This document shows positions 21,851-31,658 of a stretch of 37,727 nucleotides of DNA, piece by piece. Both the position numbers and the translations under genes were made by a program. Origin of the DNA: Psilocybe azurescens (lineage: Eukaryota > Basidiomycota > Agaricomycetes > Agaricales > Agrocybaceae); NCBI GenBank assembly GCA_023853785.1, contig JAJIRX010000419.1, positions 1 to 37,727 of the forward strand, given 5' to 3'. The notes beneath the pieces are model-generated. The model saw nothing but the letters and a program-made list of their open reading frames with translations, did no database searches and was not told the DNA's origin. Position 1 is the first letter of the stretch. Each line of letters opens with the position of its first letter.

Positions 21851-24726
21851 TCATTCATCGTCTGACTCTTCCCATTTGACTGGCGGTTTCATTTTTAACG
21901 CTTTGTGCAGTCGGGTGTTACCTAGGCCTGCAAGCCATTCCCTCGAATAGAAGTTTTCGGGACACCCTGTCTTTGGAGCACGGTTGCTAATTGTACCATT
22001 ATTACCCTCTCTCCTCCTCCGATCCCTGGGTGGGTTTCCCGGTCGAGGGCCACCAGCCGGCGCTAGTGCTCTTTTTTCTCTCTGTCGATCGCGAATTAGA
22101 CGCTTTGTGCATCGATTGGCTCGCCACAGAAGCTCTTTTTGACCCAATAAACTCGTTTTTGCTGCCTCTCGTCCTCCCATCCACTTTCTTCAGAACTCAT
22201 CCCTCCTGTTCCAAGACTCTCTACCAAGTTCGCTGAAGCCTTCCAGTACACGTTGATCGAACCATCCCGATTTTGCGCATTTCCGTAGCAAATATCGAGT
22301 CGTTCATGGTACTTCTGCAATAGATGTATCGCAAACTTGATCGCCATAGTCAACAGTGAAAATCTTACATCGGTTCTACGCTTCTATTTTTTTCTTCCCA
22401 AACGCTTTTCTTTCTCTCTCTTAGCCTCTATTTGGTCCGGTGAATCATGAAGATATTCACGATAAGTGCGACCCAGGCGGTCTAGGCGATCTAAAAACAT
22501 GTGTTCGATGACCTGGACGTTTGCTTCGGTAAGCTGTATCATCTCTCTCTTCCCGAACTCTTCAATGAATAAGTCGCATAGTTGATGGTTCCAGGTGTTT
22601 ATTTCTGTGGTATCAAGAAATGGTCTCATCGGATTGAGATCGGGGCCCATGTTCTGACCGAGTTCGAACTCGGTAACTTCATCCATGCTTGCGCAGTTCG
22701 TATATCGGATATCTTTAGCCTTCTTTATCTTCATAAATTCGTTCATCAGATACCTGACCCTTCTCTGGAGGATATCAGACAAATTTTCTTGACAAAGAGT
22801 GTCATTGAACTCACCAGCCCTGCTGCACGTTGGGGGTTATGGCCTCGGAGATGTGACTGGTGATAGGGATTACTTCTTGTTGGCCTCCTTATAGTCGAAC
22901 GAGGTTGTTCAGTGACGCCTTCCCGAAAACTGCCTCCGACTGGTTACGAGAATATCGAGAATTCCCGCGTGATGATCGAAAAGTGGATATGGGCCGTGGA
23001 ACAGAGGAGGCAGTAGAAGATGTCGGGTGTGGCATCGATGAGGACGTTGAAGATTGTTGCATATCAGGCTCTGCAGGTCCGGAAGATTGCGCAGATGTCG
23101 TGGGCGGCGGCGGCGCAATCTTTATAATGTGAGTCAAATATCACTGCAGAAAATTTCTATATACTAACCGTTGCATTAGAATTTGATGTTTGTTCTTCAT
23201 CATTTTCAGAGTCAGAGTCGGGGCTACTGTCCTGCCTTTCTCTCCACCGGACGGCGCTATCGATATTAGATGGCCCTTGAGATACTGGAGGATGTCGCAC
23301 TGGTGACTGTGATGCGAGTTCTGGAGGGCTGGGGAGGGAGGGTTGTACAGCCACTGACGGAGCCATCGTAGATGCAGCACCTGCTTCCATGAACCATGAA
23401 CCAGGGACAGGCAACGCATCTACAGGTCGAGGTTCGCCCGTTGCATTCGCCACAGCAGTCTGGCCGGCATTATTGTCCATCGTAGATGCAGAGTCTGGCT
23501 CCATGCACCAGGGAACAGGGACCGGTGTCACTGCAGGCAACACACCCACAGGTACAGGCTGAGGTTCGTCCGTTTCATTCGCCACAGCAGCCCGGCCAGC
23601 GTTATTGTTGGAAGGTTGGCCCATCTGCTCCAATCGGTCGAGGGCGTTCCGCTAAGACTCAGGATCTTCGCTTCTGCCTCGTTAGAACGACGCTCCGCCT
23701 CTCCGGCTCGAGCAATGGCCTCTTGAGCCCGTCCATTGGCCTCGTCAGCACGCTTTCTGGCCTCATCGGCTCGCCTGTTTGCCTCGGCTAACTGCTCTTC
23801 GGCTCTGATAGCCCGTTGTCGAGCTTCCTCCAAGGCACGCTTTGCCTCTTCCCCTGCCTTCACGAGCTCCTTGACTTGAGCCCTACTTTCTAGTGCTTGT
23901 TGTATCGCCTGCTCAGCTCGTTGATCCGCCTGCTCAGCACGCCTAGCAGCCTCTTCAGCCCGACGGTTGGAGTCCTCTAGTTGCGCTTCAGCCTGCAGCC
24001 TCCGTTGGTTGGCTTCCTGCAATTGTCGATTTGTTTCTTCTCCAACCATCGCCTGCTTTGCTCGTCGATCTGCCTGCTCAGCACGCCTAGTGGCTTCTTC
24101 AGCCCGTCCATTGGCATCCTCTAGTTGCGCTTCAGCCTGCAGCCTCCGTTGGTTGGCTTCCCGCAATTGTCGATTTGTTTCTTCCCCAACCTTCACCAGA
24201 TGGTCGACTGTATCAGCCTTCTGCTGTGCCTTCTCATTGGCTTGCCTCAAACTGTTTTCATATCGTCTTCCCATGGTGGCTCTGACACTTTGGATTGTTT
24301 CATACTAGGTATGTTTTTAGTTTATTTCAGCCATTTATGTGTAGCAACTTACCGCATCTGGCAGAATTGAAGGGTTTTGAACGACTCGAACCCTGTCCGC
24401 ATGCTTATCCTCAAGTGTACGCTTTGAAGCCCCGGTTGGGATTTCTACAGGAGGCAGCAGTTGAGAGGGGAGTTGTGCTGTGCTCATTTGTGAGGAACCC
24501 TCGAGTCTCATTGCAGGCGGGGAAGGCAAGGTTGCAGGATATTCGATTTCAGAGCCGGGGTGTTATAAGGAGTCATTGTTGAATGAGTGCTTGCGAAGTT
24601 GATGGGTGTTGCAGGGCGTGTTCGAGGAGAGTTGAACATACTTCCAGCCTCCAGGGCTGCTGCTGCTGATGCCATCTCTGCGTCGTCGTCGTCCAAAGGG
24701 CGATACTGGTTGTTGAAAGAATCCAT
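21851..24726 (-). CDS. Coiled-coil protein with conserved C-terminal domain (GMSSEES), element gene 5
   Basis: Start at the ATG ending 24726 (MDSFNNQYRPLDDDD). Exons by eye: 24353-24726, 23169-24304, 22815-23119, 22369-22764 and 21851-22314; introns 47-54 bp. N-terminal Ser/Pro/Ala-rich segment, then a long Glu/Ala/Arg coiled coil (about residues 130-310) with a 48-residue tandem duplication, a Pro/Ala/Val/Ser-rich linker, and a conserved-looking C-terminal half with RGHNPQRAAGL, WNHQLCDLFIEEF, LGTGGMSSEES and CPENFYSREWLAGL. Proteins with an MSSDE motif followed by a P.N.Y...WL block are, as I recall, common and multicopy in Agaricomycetes; function unknown. Frame corrections are needed near 24557, 23640, 22916 and 22136. 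A TAG at 22384-22386, beside a 7-base A run, interrupts exon 4 before the 22369 donor. It may encode a structural or scaffolding partner of transposition, but that is speculation. Confidence 0.68.
23903..24190 (-). repeat. 144 bp tandem duplication inside the coiled coil
   Basis: The segments 24047-24190 and 23903-24046 both encode VGEETNRQL-x-EANQRRLQAE, then QLED and a RAEE..RRAEQAD run. They differ at a handful of residues. This adds 48 residues of heptad-type coiled coil. Confidence 0.88.
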
Positions 24727-25171
24727 TGATATTTGTGTAGGAAAAGAGTCAAGGTGCATGAAGAATACTTTGTGGGATGTCTGCTGTTTTGGCCTTATAA
24801 TCTAACCACGCTTTAATAAATTCATTGTAGGTAGCATCTCAAGCATACGTTGCCATGGATTCCTTAAGCTGATGGATACACTTACTATTGTTTTGAACAC
24901 CGTATGTGGTGTGTGTCGTGTGTTGCCTTCAAGCGGGTTTTTGTTGTCATTCTTACAGACTCTCCATTCCACTATTTGTGATCATTACTCCACATTTTCC
25001 TAATTGGTCATGAACCTGATTTTGAGGTGGCGTCTCCAAGAACCCTTCTCAACAGCCGTTTTCTTTTATGTCTGCAGTTAATTGTTTGGTGAGCTTATAA
25101 TCACATTAACTTGCAACACCATATTTCTCAACCTAATTGAAAACACCACTCCCATAAGCGTTTTATCCTAT
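24727..25171. promoter_or_regulatory. Divergent promoter region between element genes 5 and 6
   Basis: About 445 bp between the minus-strand coiled-coil gene and the plus-strand gene at 25172. I find no GGAATATCC core and no ORF of interest. A GTATGTGGTGTGTGTCGTGTG stretch near 24903-24921 is GT-rich. Confidence 0.35.
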
Positions 25172-25767
25172 GCCTTCAATTCGTGGCACTGCTCCTTCTC
25201 CATCTCGCAGAGTAAGCACATTTTTACTGTAATGCAAGTTCTTATTAATAGGCCCCTCTAGGCTAAGAACCTCTATATTCGGTCACGTTTATATGGTCAA
25301 TCAGCCAATCCTGTGTGGAAGGATGTTTGCACCCAAGTCTCATCAAAAAGTTGTGCTGTTCGGACCTGGCACTCCTTGCGATATCCATGGGTGGAAGGCC
25401 TTTTTCAGCACCGTTACATACAACCTCATATTCATGACACATCTATCACTGTCCATCGGGATGGGACTGTGAAGCGGTTCCGAGTTTTTTGTCAAATCAC
25501 CTCCACCTCCCCGTTACCAATGCTGTTGCAGGTGAATGGAGAGGAGAGATTGTTGTCATGCGCCAGGCCTTATATACTGGTGACGTAGTCAATATGCAAA
25601 AAGGAGATGCGGAGCTTGTAGATCAAGCTATTGAATTGTGCATAATTGTGCTTTTACCCCTTACAGATGTTAATGTCCTTATTATACAGGTTTATTGGTC
25701 GTGTTCGGCAGTCGACACCATTCCGATTCCCAAAGAACCTCCAGTTCGACCTTTGATAACCATTTGA
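25172..25767 (+). CDS. Small protein of unknown function (VVMRQ type), element gene 6
   Basis: ATG at 25172 (MPSIRGTAPS). A short intron follows, with donor near 25212 and acceptor near 25240-25260; the exact phase is uncertain. The reading then runs SANPVWKDVCTQV, DTSITVHRDGTVKRFRVF and, after adding one base in the six-T run at 25485-25490, HLHLPVTNAVAGEWRGEIVV, MRQALYTG and GDAELVDQAIELC. It may have another intron before VYWSCSAVDTIPIPKE and stops at 25765-25767. I recall short agaricomycete proteins combining RDGxVKRFRV with GD(I/V)VVMRxG near transposon genes, all uncharacterised. No signal peptide, membrane segment or catalytic motif is visible. It is the last gene before the right TIR. 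Confidence 0.55.
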
Positions 25768-25928
25768 TACCATGCTTCTCATTATGTACCATATCTTACA
25801 CCCCTTGGACAGTATTGTGATGTAAATATTGCAGTATACCTCTTGTAGCAAATCTCATTAGTCGTATGAATGATACCCACAAAGATTAAATTTTTGCAGT
25901 CCTTCAGAGTTGGATTGAAAGTTGATTA

Positions 25929-26388
25929 TCGGGTCCGATGTCGGGTCCTACGACGTGCACCCGACATCAGACGATGCTCTCTGCTCTCGGCAGAATGATG
26001 AAATCTGATTATGTTCTGCAATTTGCAAAATATTTGCAGAATTTAATGAGAACGTAAAGTTCTACAATAAGCCGAATTCATCGCGAACTTAACATTCTCA
26101 TTCGCGTTTTTGCAATTTGCAAAATGGTGAGTTCTGTAATTGGCGATACTTTGGTAGAATTTTAAATTTTATTACGAATCTGCCTAATGCAGATTGTATA
26201 CAAAAGGAAAAATTCTGCATTAGGCGGAGTTGATCGAGAATTTTAAGTATTACAAATATTCTTATTGTGTTCTGCTCATGGCAGATTTAATGGAGAATGA
26301 ATCATTCTGCAATTCGTAATACTTTGTGTCACGACAATTTGTTTTGCAAGGAATCTGCATTCCGGTGAATTATTCAGTCCCAGCAGTG
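25929..26388 (-). repeat. Right terminal inverted repeat of the CACTA-like element
   Basis: Reverse complement of 9883-10341 with few differences, ending CCCAGCAGTG at 26388. It carries the same TGCAGA/TCTGCA motif array and the inner GATGTCGGG..CCCGACATC inverted repeat (near 25938-25969). A 161 bp spacer without ORFs (25768-25928) separates it from gene 6. Confidence 0.93.
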
Positions 26389-26391
26389 TTT
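26389..26391. repeat. Target-site duplication TTT (right)
   Basis: Matches TTT at 9880-9882. Removing the element plus one TTT restores the reading SSLQRIFKHMM across the joint. Confidence 0.7.
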
Positions 26392-27282
26392 GCAGGCTGG
26401 ACGGTATTACGTGTATGCTGGATACCCCAGAGGAGTTTATTCTGTATCCAATGAGAAATGTGGAAGGCACGGGCGGCGCCCTAGTGAGATGAATATCAGA
26501 CCACTTTCAATGTTATTGAAGAGACTGCGGTTCGTGTCGGTGGATGGGTCGGTAAATAGCCCTACTAGAACCATAATAGCACCTGAGAGGCCTATAATAG
26601 GATGAAAAGCGATTAATAGCAATGAATATTTTTCTACCATGCTCACCAAGTTCCGCAAGAAAAACTAGCAACGGAACCCAACATGAACTTTCCCAGACAC
26701 TAAAGCACCTCCATATCTGCGAAGAACGTATAGATGTAGATGATAAAGAAGAGTCATATCCAGTGATATCTTGATTAAACACTGACCAGTAGTCCGTCTG
26801 ATACAATAAGCGCGGAAAAGAACAGAAACTCATCAAGTACGAACATCCAAGACGGGCCAGCTCCCAGCGTCTTCGAAGAAGTAATGGCCTCCCGTGTGTC
26901 TCCATTTCCCAAGACCGCCCACTCTAGGAAATACCGTCGGACAATGAGCTCTAAGACAGAAATGATATAAAGCAGCGAGATGGCTGATAGCACCCCTCGA
27001 CAATTCGTGCCACATGGAGTCTTTCTGGATACTACATTGCGACATATTGTTGAGTTTTTCGTCCTCCTCCGGGTATAAGGAAAGGGCTTACAGTAAACAT
27101 ACAGCGTCCTTGCGTATGTTACGGTGTATGCGCCCTGACCTCCACGTGGAGTTATAAGGTCGCGAAATTGACTAATATAGAAGCCCACCCATCAGGACAT
27201 TGAGGAACGTCCGAGTTGAACTATTGAGGTTCACTCTAATCAAGCCTTCATGAACGTCGATCGGTGTGAAGATGCTCGTCAT
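26389..27282 (-). pseudogene. 5' part of a multi-pass (7TM-like) membrane protein gene interrupted by the transposon
   Basis: Start at the ATG ending 27282 (MTSIFTPIDVHEGLIRVN). Several hydrophobic segments follow in order across short exons: TFLNVLMGGLLY, VLSAISLLYIISVLELIVRR, WMFVLDEFLFFSALIVSDGL, WRCFSVWESSCWVPLLVFLA, SGAIMVLVGLFTD, NNIESGLIFISL and TFLIGYRINSS. A GTCAGT..CAG intron near 26735-26790 joins SDGLL to WRCFSVW in phase, matching the D.LL..RC..VW signature of a large agaricomycete family of predicted 7-helix membrane proteins. Function of that family is unknown; a receptor or transporter is possible. At 26389 the coding sequence meets the TTT duplication and the right TIR, and its missing C-terminal exons are at 9525-9882. 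Confidence 0.72.
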
Positions 27283-28419
27283 AGACTTGGTGGAGGGTTA
27301 TAACCTTGAGAAGATGGTGCCTGCATTCATTTCACGGAACATTATCCTATCTTATATATTCAGTCACATCAAGTTAAATTTGGACTTTCATTCCATTTAG
27401 AAGTTTCCATGGGTATTGCATAGCATTATTACCCGGACCCCGAAGTCCATTAACATACACCGATTTGTCTTTGTGTGCATACTAGCATACTACAGGCTTC
27501 GCTAAGTGTGAGCGGGTATGTCACGTTTGACAAGGATATAATCTGGTTCAGTGATACCTGCGTTATCCTGTCCAATTCACCACAGCGGGAGGCTGGCAAT
27601 CATCAAGATCAGTATAGCGAGTACACCGTCATTACCGAGTATAGTTCAGCGTGTCAGACATATGTGGTGAGGGCCGAGGCTTTGCCCGGCATTAACGAAG
27701 TTCTTTTATTTTTTTTTATACCTGAATTTGCAATAAAATATATATCATAATAATTGTTATTATATCATTCATAATCATGATTCATGATAATTTAATCACA
27801 TGTCAGCCAGTTACTGGTTACTTGCAGCAAATTCACGTGACATTAGCAAGATTAAGTGGATTCATGTGAATTGTCAAATCTGTTAGCCTTAGAATCAAGC
27901 AAGACATCAAATTTATCTAAAGAGAACAAGTCAGGTGATCAACTGAGGAGTTGAACAAGAGTAGTCATAGGTGCATCTGAAAATCACAATTACTTTGGTG
28001 GGATATATTTTATGAATCTTACATCTTTACTAAAGATAAAAATTAATAAGTGAAAAGTAATTTTAAGAGGAATTAACAAAAGTGATGTAAATAATTGGTA
28101 TGCATAAGAGAGAAGAGTCAAACTCCAAATCACTGAGAGAACAAGATTTGAAGTGCACATAAATTTTATCAGATGGGCATGCAAAAAATTGTTGTGAATA
28201 ATGAGGATCAAATTCTTTAGCAAGCTTAGTTTTTCTTCTTCTTCCTCAACTGATATATCCTTGTTCTAATACTGCTTCAAATTCAAACAAATCTATATGT
28301 TTAATGTCTTCTACTGAGCAAGAGAATACTCAGACTACAGATAAGAGTTTCATTATGCAATAATCAGATTCTATTGAATAGTAACTCATATTTTGCAGCA
28401 TTGGCTGCTTTTTTGTCTC
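27283..28419. other. Gene-poor AT-rich region
   Basis: Includes the presumed promoter of the split membrane-protein gene. From about 27700 the sequence becomes clearly AT-richer, with an AATCATGATT palindrome near 27772. The short ORFs at 27475-27750 and 27990-28223 show no family features. Confidence 0.4.
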
Positions 28420-28427
28420 AATACACA
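28420..28427. repeat. Target-site duplication AATACACA (left) of the hAT-like element
   Basis: The 8 bp AATACACA lies directly before CAGTGTTGTC and recurs exactly at 29780-29787, directly after GACAACACTG. Confidence 0.9.
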
Positions 28428-29779
28428 CAGTGTTGTCATTGACCCAATCAGACCCAGTCAGTCAATGGGTCAGTCGAAAAACGGGGGTCAAGTCAATATT
28501 TCAGGTCAGACCCAGTCAATAAAATTCATGGGATACTGTATGTGACTCTGAAGTTGGCAATTTCAAGTTACACATAAAATAGCACCAGAGTGAGAGGTCC
28601 TGAGGTAAAAAAAAATTCCCAGCCAGTACAAATATGTCTCAAGGTATTCAATTTGAAGTTTTATAATTTTAGTCTATTGAAAAAGTCCTCAGTGAATATT
28701 TTCATCCTGATGACCTAAAATGATGCTTGACAGAAAACTTGGCCAGCCCTGATTTCAATTCAAATCTTGTTCAGTTCATTATGTTTTGAACTGATATCTT
28801 AAAATAGAACACTGACAATTTTGGTCTTGTAGAATAATATGCCTGTATCTCAGGTGATAAAGAACAGAAAAATCTGAAACTTGGTGATTCATATTAGCTT
28901 AATATTCTAATAATATTCTCTGACTTTTGTTAATTTTAACTTGGATTTGACTATGTTATTCTTTCTGACCTCTGTAGAGGAAATATGGTGTTTTTAGCAA
29001 TACCTGCCTATAGCTCAAGCAAATTTACAAATAAAATTTGTGTTAGTGCTGTATACAAGACAGAATGGTCTACCCATAATTAACTGACCAGAATTTTGAA
29101 GCCCTATTAATTATCACCTCAAAATTGCCTAGTTGCAAGGTGTAGGTGAGAACTGTTGTTTGAGAATGAAAGTGCTGGATGGTCAGATATTTTCAGACAA
29201 ATTTTTAGTGATGGCAGGAATATTTCATAATTCCATGACTGAGCCATCATTGTCAGAGTGTTTATACCTAATTTTTTGGTGAGGGGATTGGTGATTCTGG
29301 CTCTGGGTGGATGGCTATTTTGGGGTGTCACTTTCGAACAAGGAAACAGTAACATATGTATGATGAAACTAAGGCAGTCCTTGCCTCATAACCATAATTC
29401 AAGCCACAATTTCAATTTTATTCTTAGCCAAAGCTATAGAGCTAATAAAATGATATCTAATGATACCAAGTTCAATGAATTTCATCCACTACATGATACT
29501 CCAGGAAATAATTGGCCAACTTCCCAGGTTGCCCAAGTTCAGGGTTGGGTATAGTACCGGCTATGGGTTACCCGAAGCAAGGAACAATAAGAATGAGTAA
29601 ATTAATAATCAAGAGTCTGTGGTACCAACTGAATAAGCAGGCTAAAAGTTGCGTTTAGACTAAGAATGATCTAATCAAAATATAGTGGTGGCATGATTTC
29701 AACCCCTTGACCTTTATTGACCTGACCAATTGACTTGACCCAAATTATTGACCAAGTCAATCAGGTCAAGACAACACTG
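28428..29779. mobile_element. hAT-like non-autonomous DNA transposon, 1352 bp
   Basis: Termini CAGTGTTGTC..GACAACACTG are perfect 10 bp inverted repeats flanked by a perfect 8 bp duplication, the hAT superfamily signature (CAGTG ends, 8 bp duplication). Subterminal regions are rich in GACCCA/GTCAA motifs (about 28438-28530 and 29700-29769). The inside has no transposase-like ORF, only compositional ones, so it depends on an element elsewhere. Confidence 0.85.
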
Positions 29780-29787
29780 AATACACA
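29780..29787. repeat. Target-site duplication AATACACA (right) of the hAT-like element
   Basis: Exact copy of 28420-28427, immediately after the right terminus. Confidence 0.9.
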
Positions 29788-30001
29788 GAGAATGTCAAAC
29801 CACTTGGAACTTTGGCAGGTCAGTCAGGTTCTCTTAATGTATTCCCATCATACTCACAGACAGATGATGTACCCTCACACACCACAAGCTCTGCTGACAC
29901 CATCACCATCTCTCATCTTCCTGTGATTGTAGTCTCCATTGCCACAGCAGCTGTCAACTCACAAAAGTATCAGGCAGATTATTGATTGGATTTGTCATTG
30001 G

Positions 30002-30417
30002 TAGGGAACTGCACGGGTTACCCATAGATTTTCATGGGTTTTTATGTAATTAGCTTGTAGAGACAAATTTTACCTTTTTTTGCAAATTTTTTGTGCAAAT
30101 CGGTGCGGAATCGAGTGAGCTACACTCCTACCAAGTTTGAGCCAAAAGTAACGCAAACTGATGCCGTGACATCACGATATCCGAGCTGCGATCACCTAAT
30201 TTGGCGAATTTCCAAATTTGGCATACCCGCCATCAATGTTGAGCTCATTGCATGACTAGCACTGGACCTAAGTGCCCCAAACTTGCAGAGAGCATAACTT
30301 TGTGAGTTCTCAACCGATCTGCATGAAATAAATTGTAAAAATTGGATAAAATTTGTGTCTATTTGATTAATATTAAAAACCCGTCATTTACTCGCGCGTA
30401 ACCTGTGCAGTTCCCTA
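30002..30417. mobile_element. MITE-like element, ~416 bp, with TAGGGAACTGCAC termini
   Basis: The left end TAGGGAACTGCACGGGTTAC (from 30002) and right end GTAACCTGTGCAGTTCCCTA (to 30417) are 20 bp inverted repeats with one mismatch. If the outer TA is the target duplication, the element is Tc1/mariner-like in its insertion preference; this is an inference. There is no coding capacity. Confidence 0.75.
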
Positions 30418-31658
30418 ACTACTAAACTACAGTAAAGCTGAAAAGCTAAACATATACACTATGTAAGACTACATACCAACACAATTAACAACAAACCAAA
30501 AGAAAGATCATGCAGAAAAACAAGTAAACATACCCCAAGGACAATGGGGAGGCAGCAATGATATGGAAAGGAAAGAGAAGGAAAGAAAGGGATTTTCCCA
30601 CAGGCATTGCTATAGCCCCGTGCCGCAAAAGAAACACGGAAGTAACCGAGCGAACAAAGTGCGAATATCACGTGCAAAGTATAACCAAAAGGGTGAGCTT
30701 ATAATTATGATGACATGTTTTAAATTACGAATTCACGTGATCACGTTGCAAGGTCACATCACGTTGTTGAAGATCACGTTGGCGATCACAGGAGTTGTGA
30801 CGCCGTTGAATCCTAGTTAAAAGAACGAGTCTTTACTTACGTACGTAAAGAACTCGTAATAATAGCACTAGACCGCTCGCCGAACTCTCTTGCTATGGCG
30901 GTGAGCTCAACCATTTAAGTACAAGCGGATATACCGTCTGCTCTATTATGGTAATTTTTCAAAGTTACAGCCAAGCTTCAATTCGGTACAGCGCACAGAT
31001 ACATAAATCGGCAGTATTGACCAATACAAAGCATGATCATAAACGAGAGTACGAACAAACGCGCTGGTTGGGTCGGAGATCAAAATTACAATGATCGCGT
31101 TAGTAGCAGTAGTCGAAGGAGCGAAATGTGGATGGCAAATTGTGGTTTATTACTTCCTACGACTCGTATTCTCTCTTGATTCTTCACGTATGCACTCTTT
31201 TGATGGACTCAGATACGGATAAATAAAATCACAGAACCAGAGGCGCCTCGAATATCCTCCACACATACGATGAATTCATACATGGAGATCTATCGGCCTC
31301 CGATAATGGTAGTGAGTTACAAATACCTCAGTTCATTGAAATGTAAGATCTTTAAATTCTTATCAAGCCCTTGTGTATTTAAACGCTATACACTTGCAGT
31401 TGCTTTGTTCTCACTGTGTATATTTATTCAGATGTTGATCATCGATAACGATGCACATGTACTCAGGAGTAATGACTCAGTTAGTGTCATGTTTGAACTG
31501 TGGGTAATACATGTTCATGCTTCTTCTTTACTAACAGAGACCGTATAAAATATAGGGCGAAGGGCTATAATCATTATCCGATCTGAGTCATAACTAGTAT
31601 TAGATAGCTATTCCCCTTTTGCAACTAATGAAAACCACATCAACGGAAAACAATAGAG
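30418..31658. other. Gene-poor region with ATCACGTTG repeats and a 33 bp hairpin
   Basis: Around 30733-30795 there are repeated ATCACGTTG/CACGTGATCACG motifs. At 30825-30857 a near-perfect hairpin runs ACGAGT-CTTTAC..GTAAAG-A-ACTCGT. The ORFs at 30459-30677 and 31270-31548 look compositional. Confidence 0.5.
30825..30857. repeat. 33 bp inverted repeat (hairpin)
   Basis: The left arm ACGAGT.CTTTAC and right arm GTAAAG.ACTCGT pair around a central TTACGTAC. It could be an intergenic transcript hairpin or a remnant of a small element terminus. Confidence 0.6.

Larger units (their letters stand above)
9883..26388. mobile_element. 16.5 kb CACTA-like (EnSpm/Tnp2) multi-gene DNA transposon
   Basis: Bounded by inverted repeats of 459 bp (9883-10341) and 460 bp (25929-26388) with termini CACTGCTGGG..CCCAGCAGTG and a 3 bp TTT duplication. 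The two TIRs differ at only a handful of positions (for example GGACC/GGACT near the tip, CGCAATG/CGCGAATG, GGGCGC/GGGTGC), so the insertion is fairly young. Inside are a Tnp2-like transposase (17071-20827) and five other genes. The CACTG start, 3 bp duplication, TIR-packed short motifs and transposase type together point to the CACTA superfamily. No tyrosine recombinase is seen, so this is not a Starship. The element lies inside a coding exon of a host membrane-protein gene. Confidence 0.85.

Noticed and set aside
22661..22680. tRNA-like GAGTTCGAACTCGG
   Set aside because: It is a palindrome inside the coding exon of the coiled-coil gene; no acceptor stem or anticodon arm surrounds it.
9883..26388. 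Possible Starship-type element
   Set aside because: No tyrosine-recombinase captain gene is seen, the element has long TIRs and a Tnp2-like DDE transposase, and Starships are known from Pezizomycotina.
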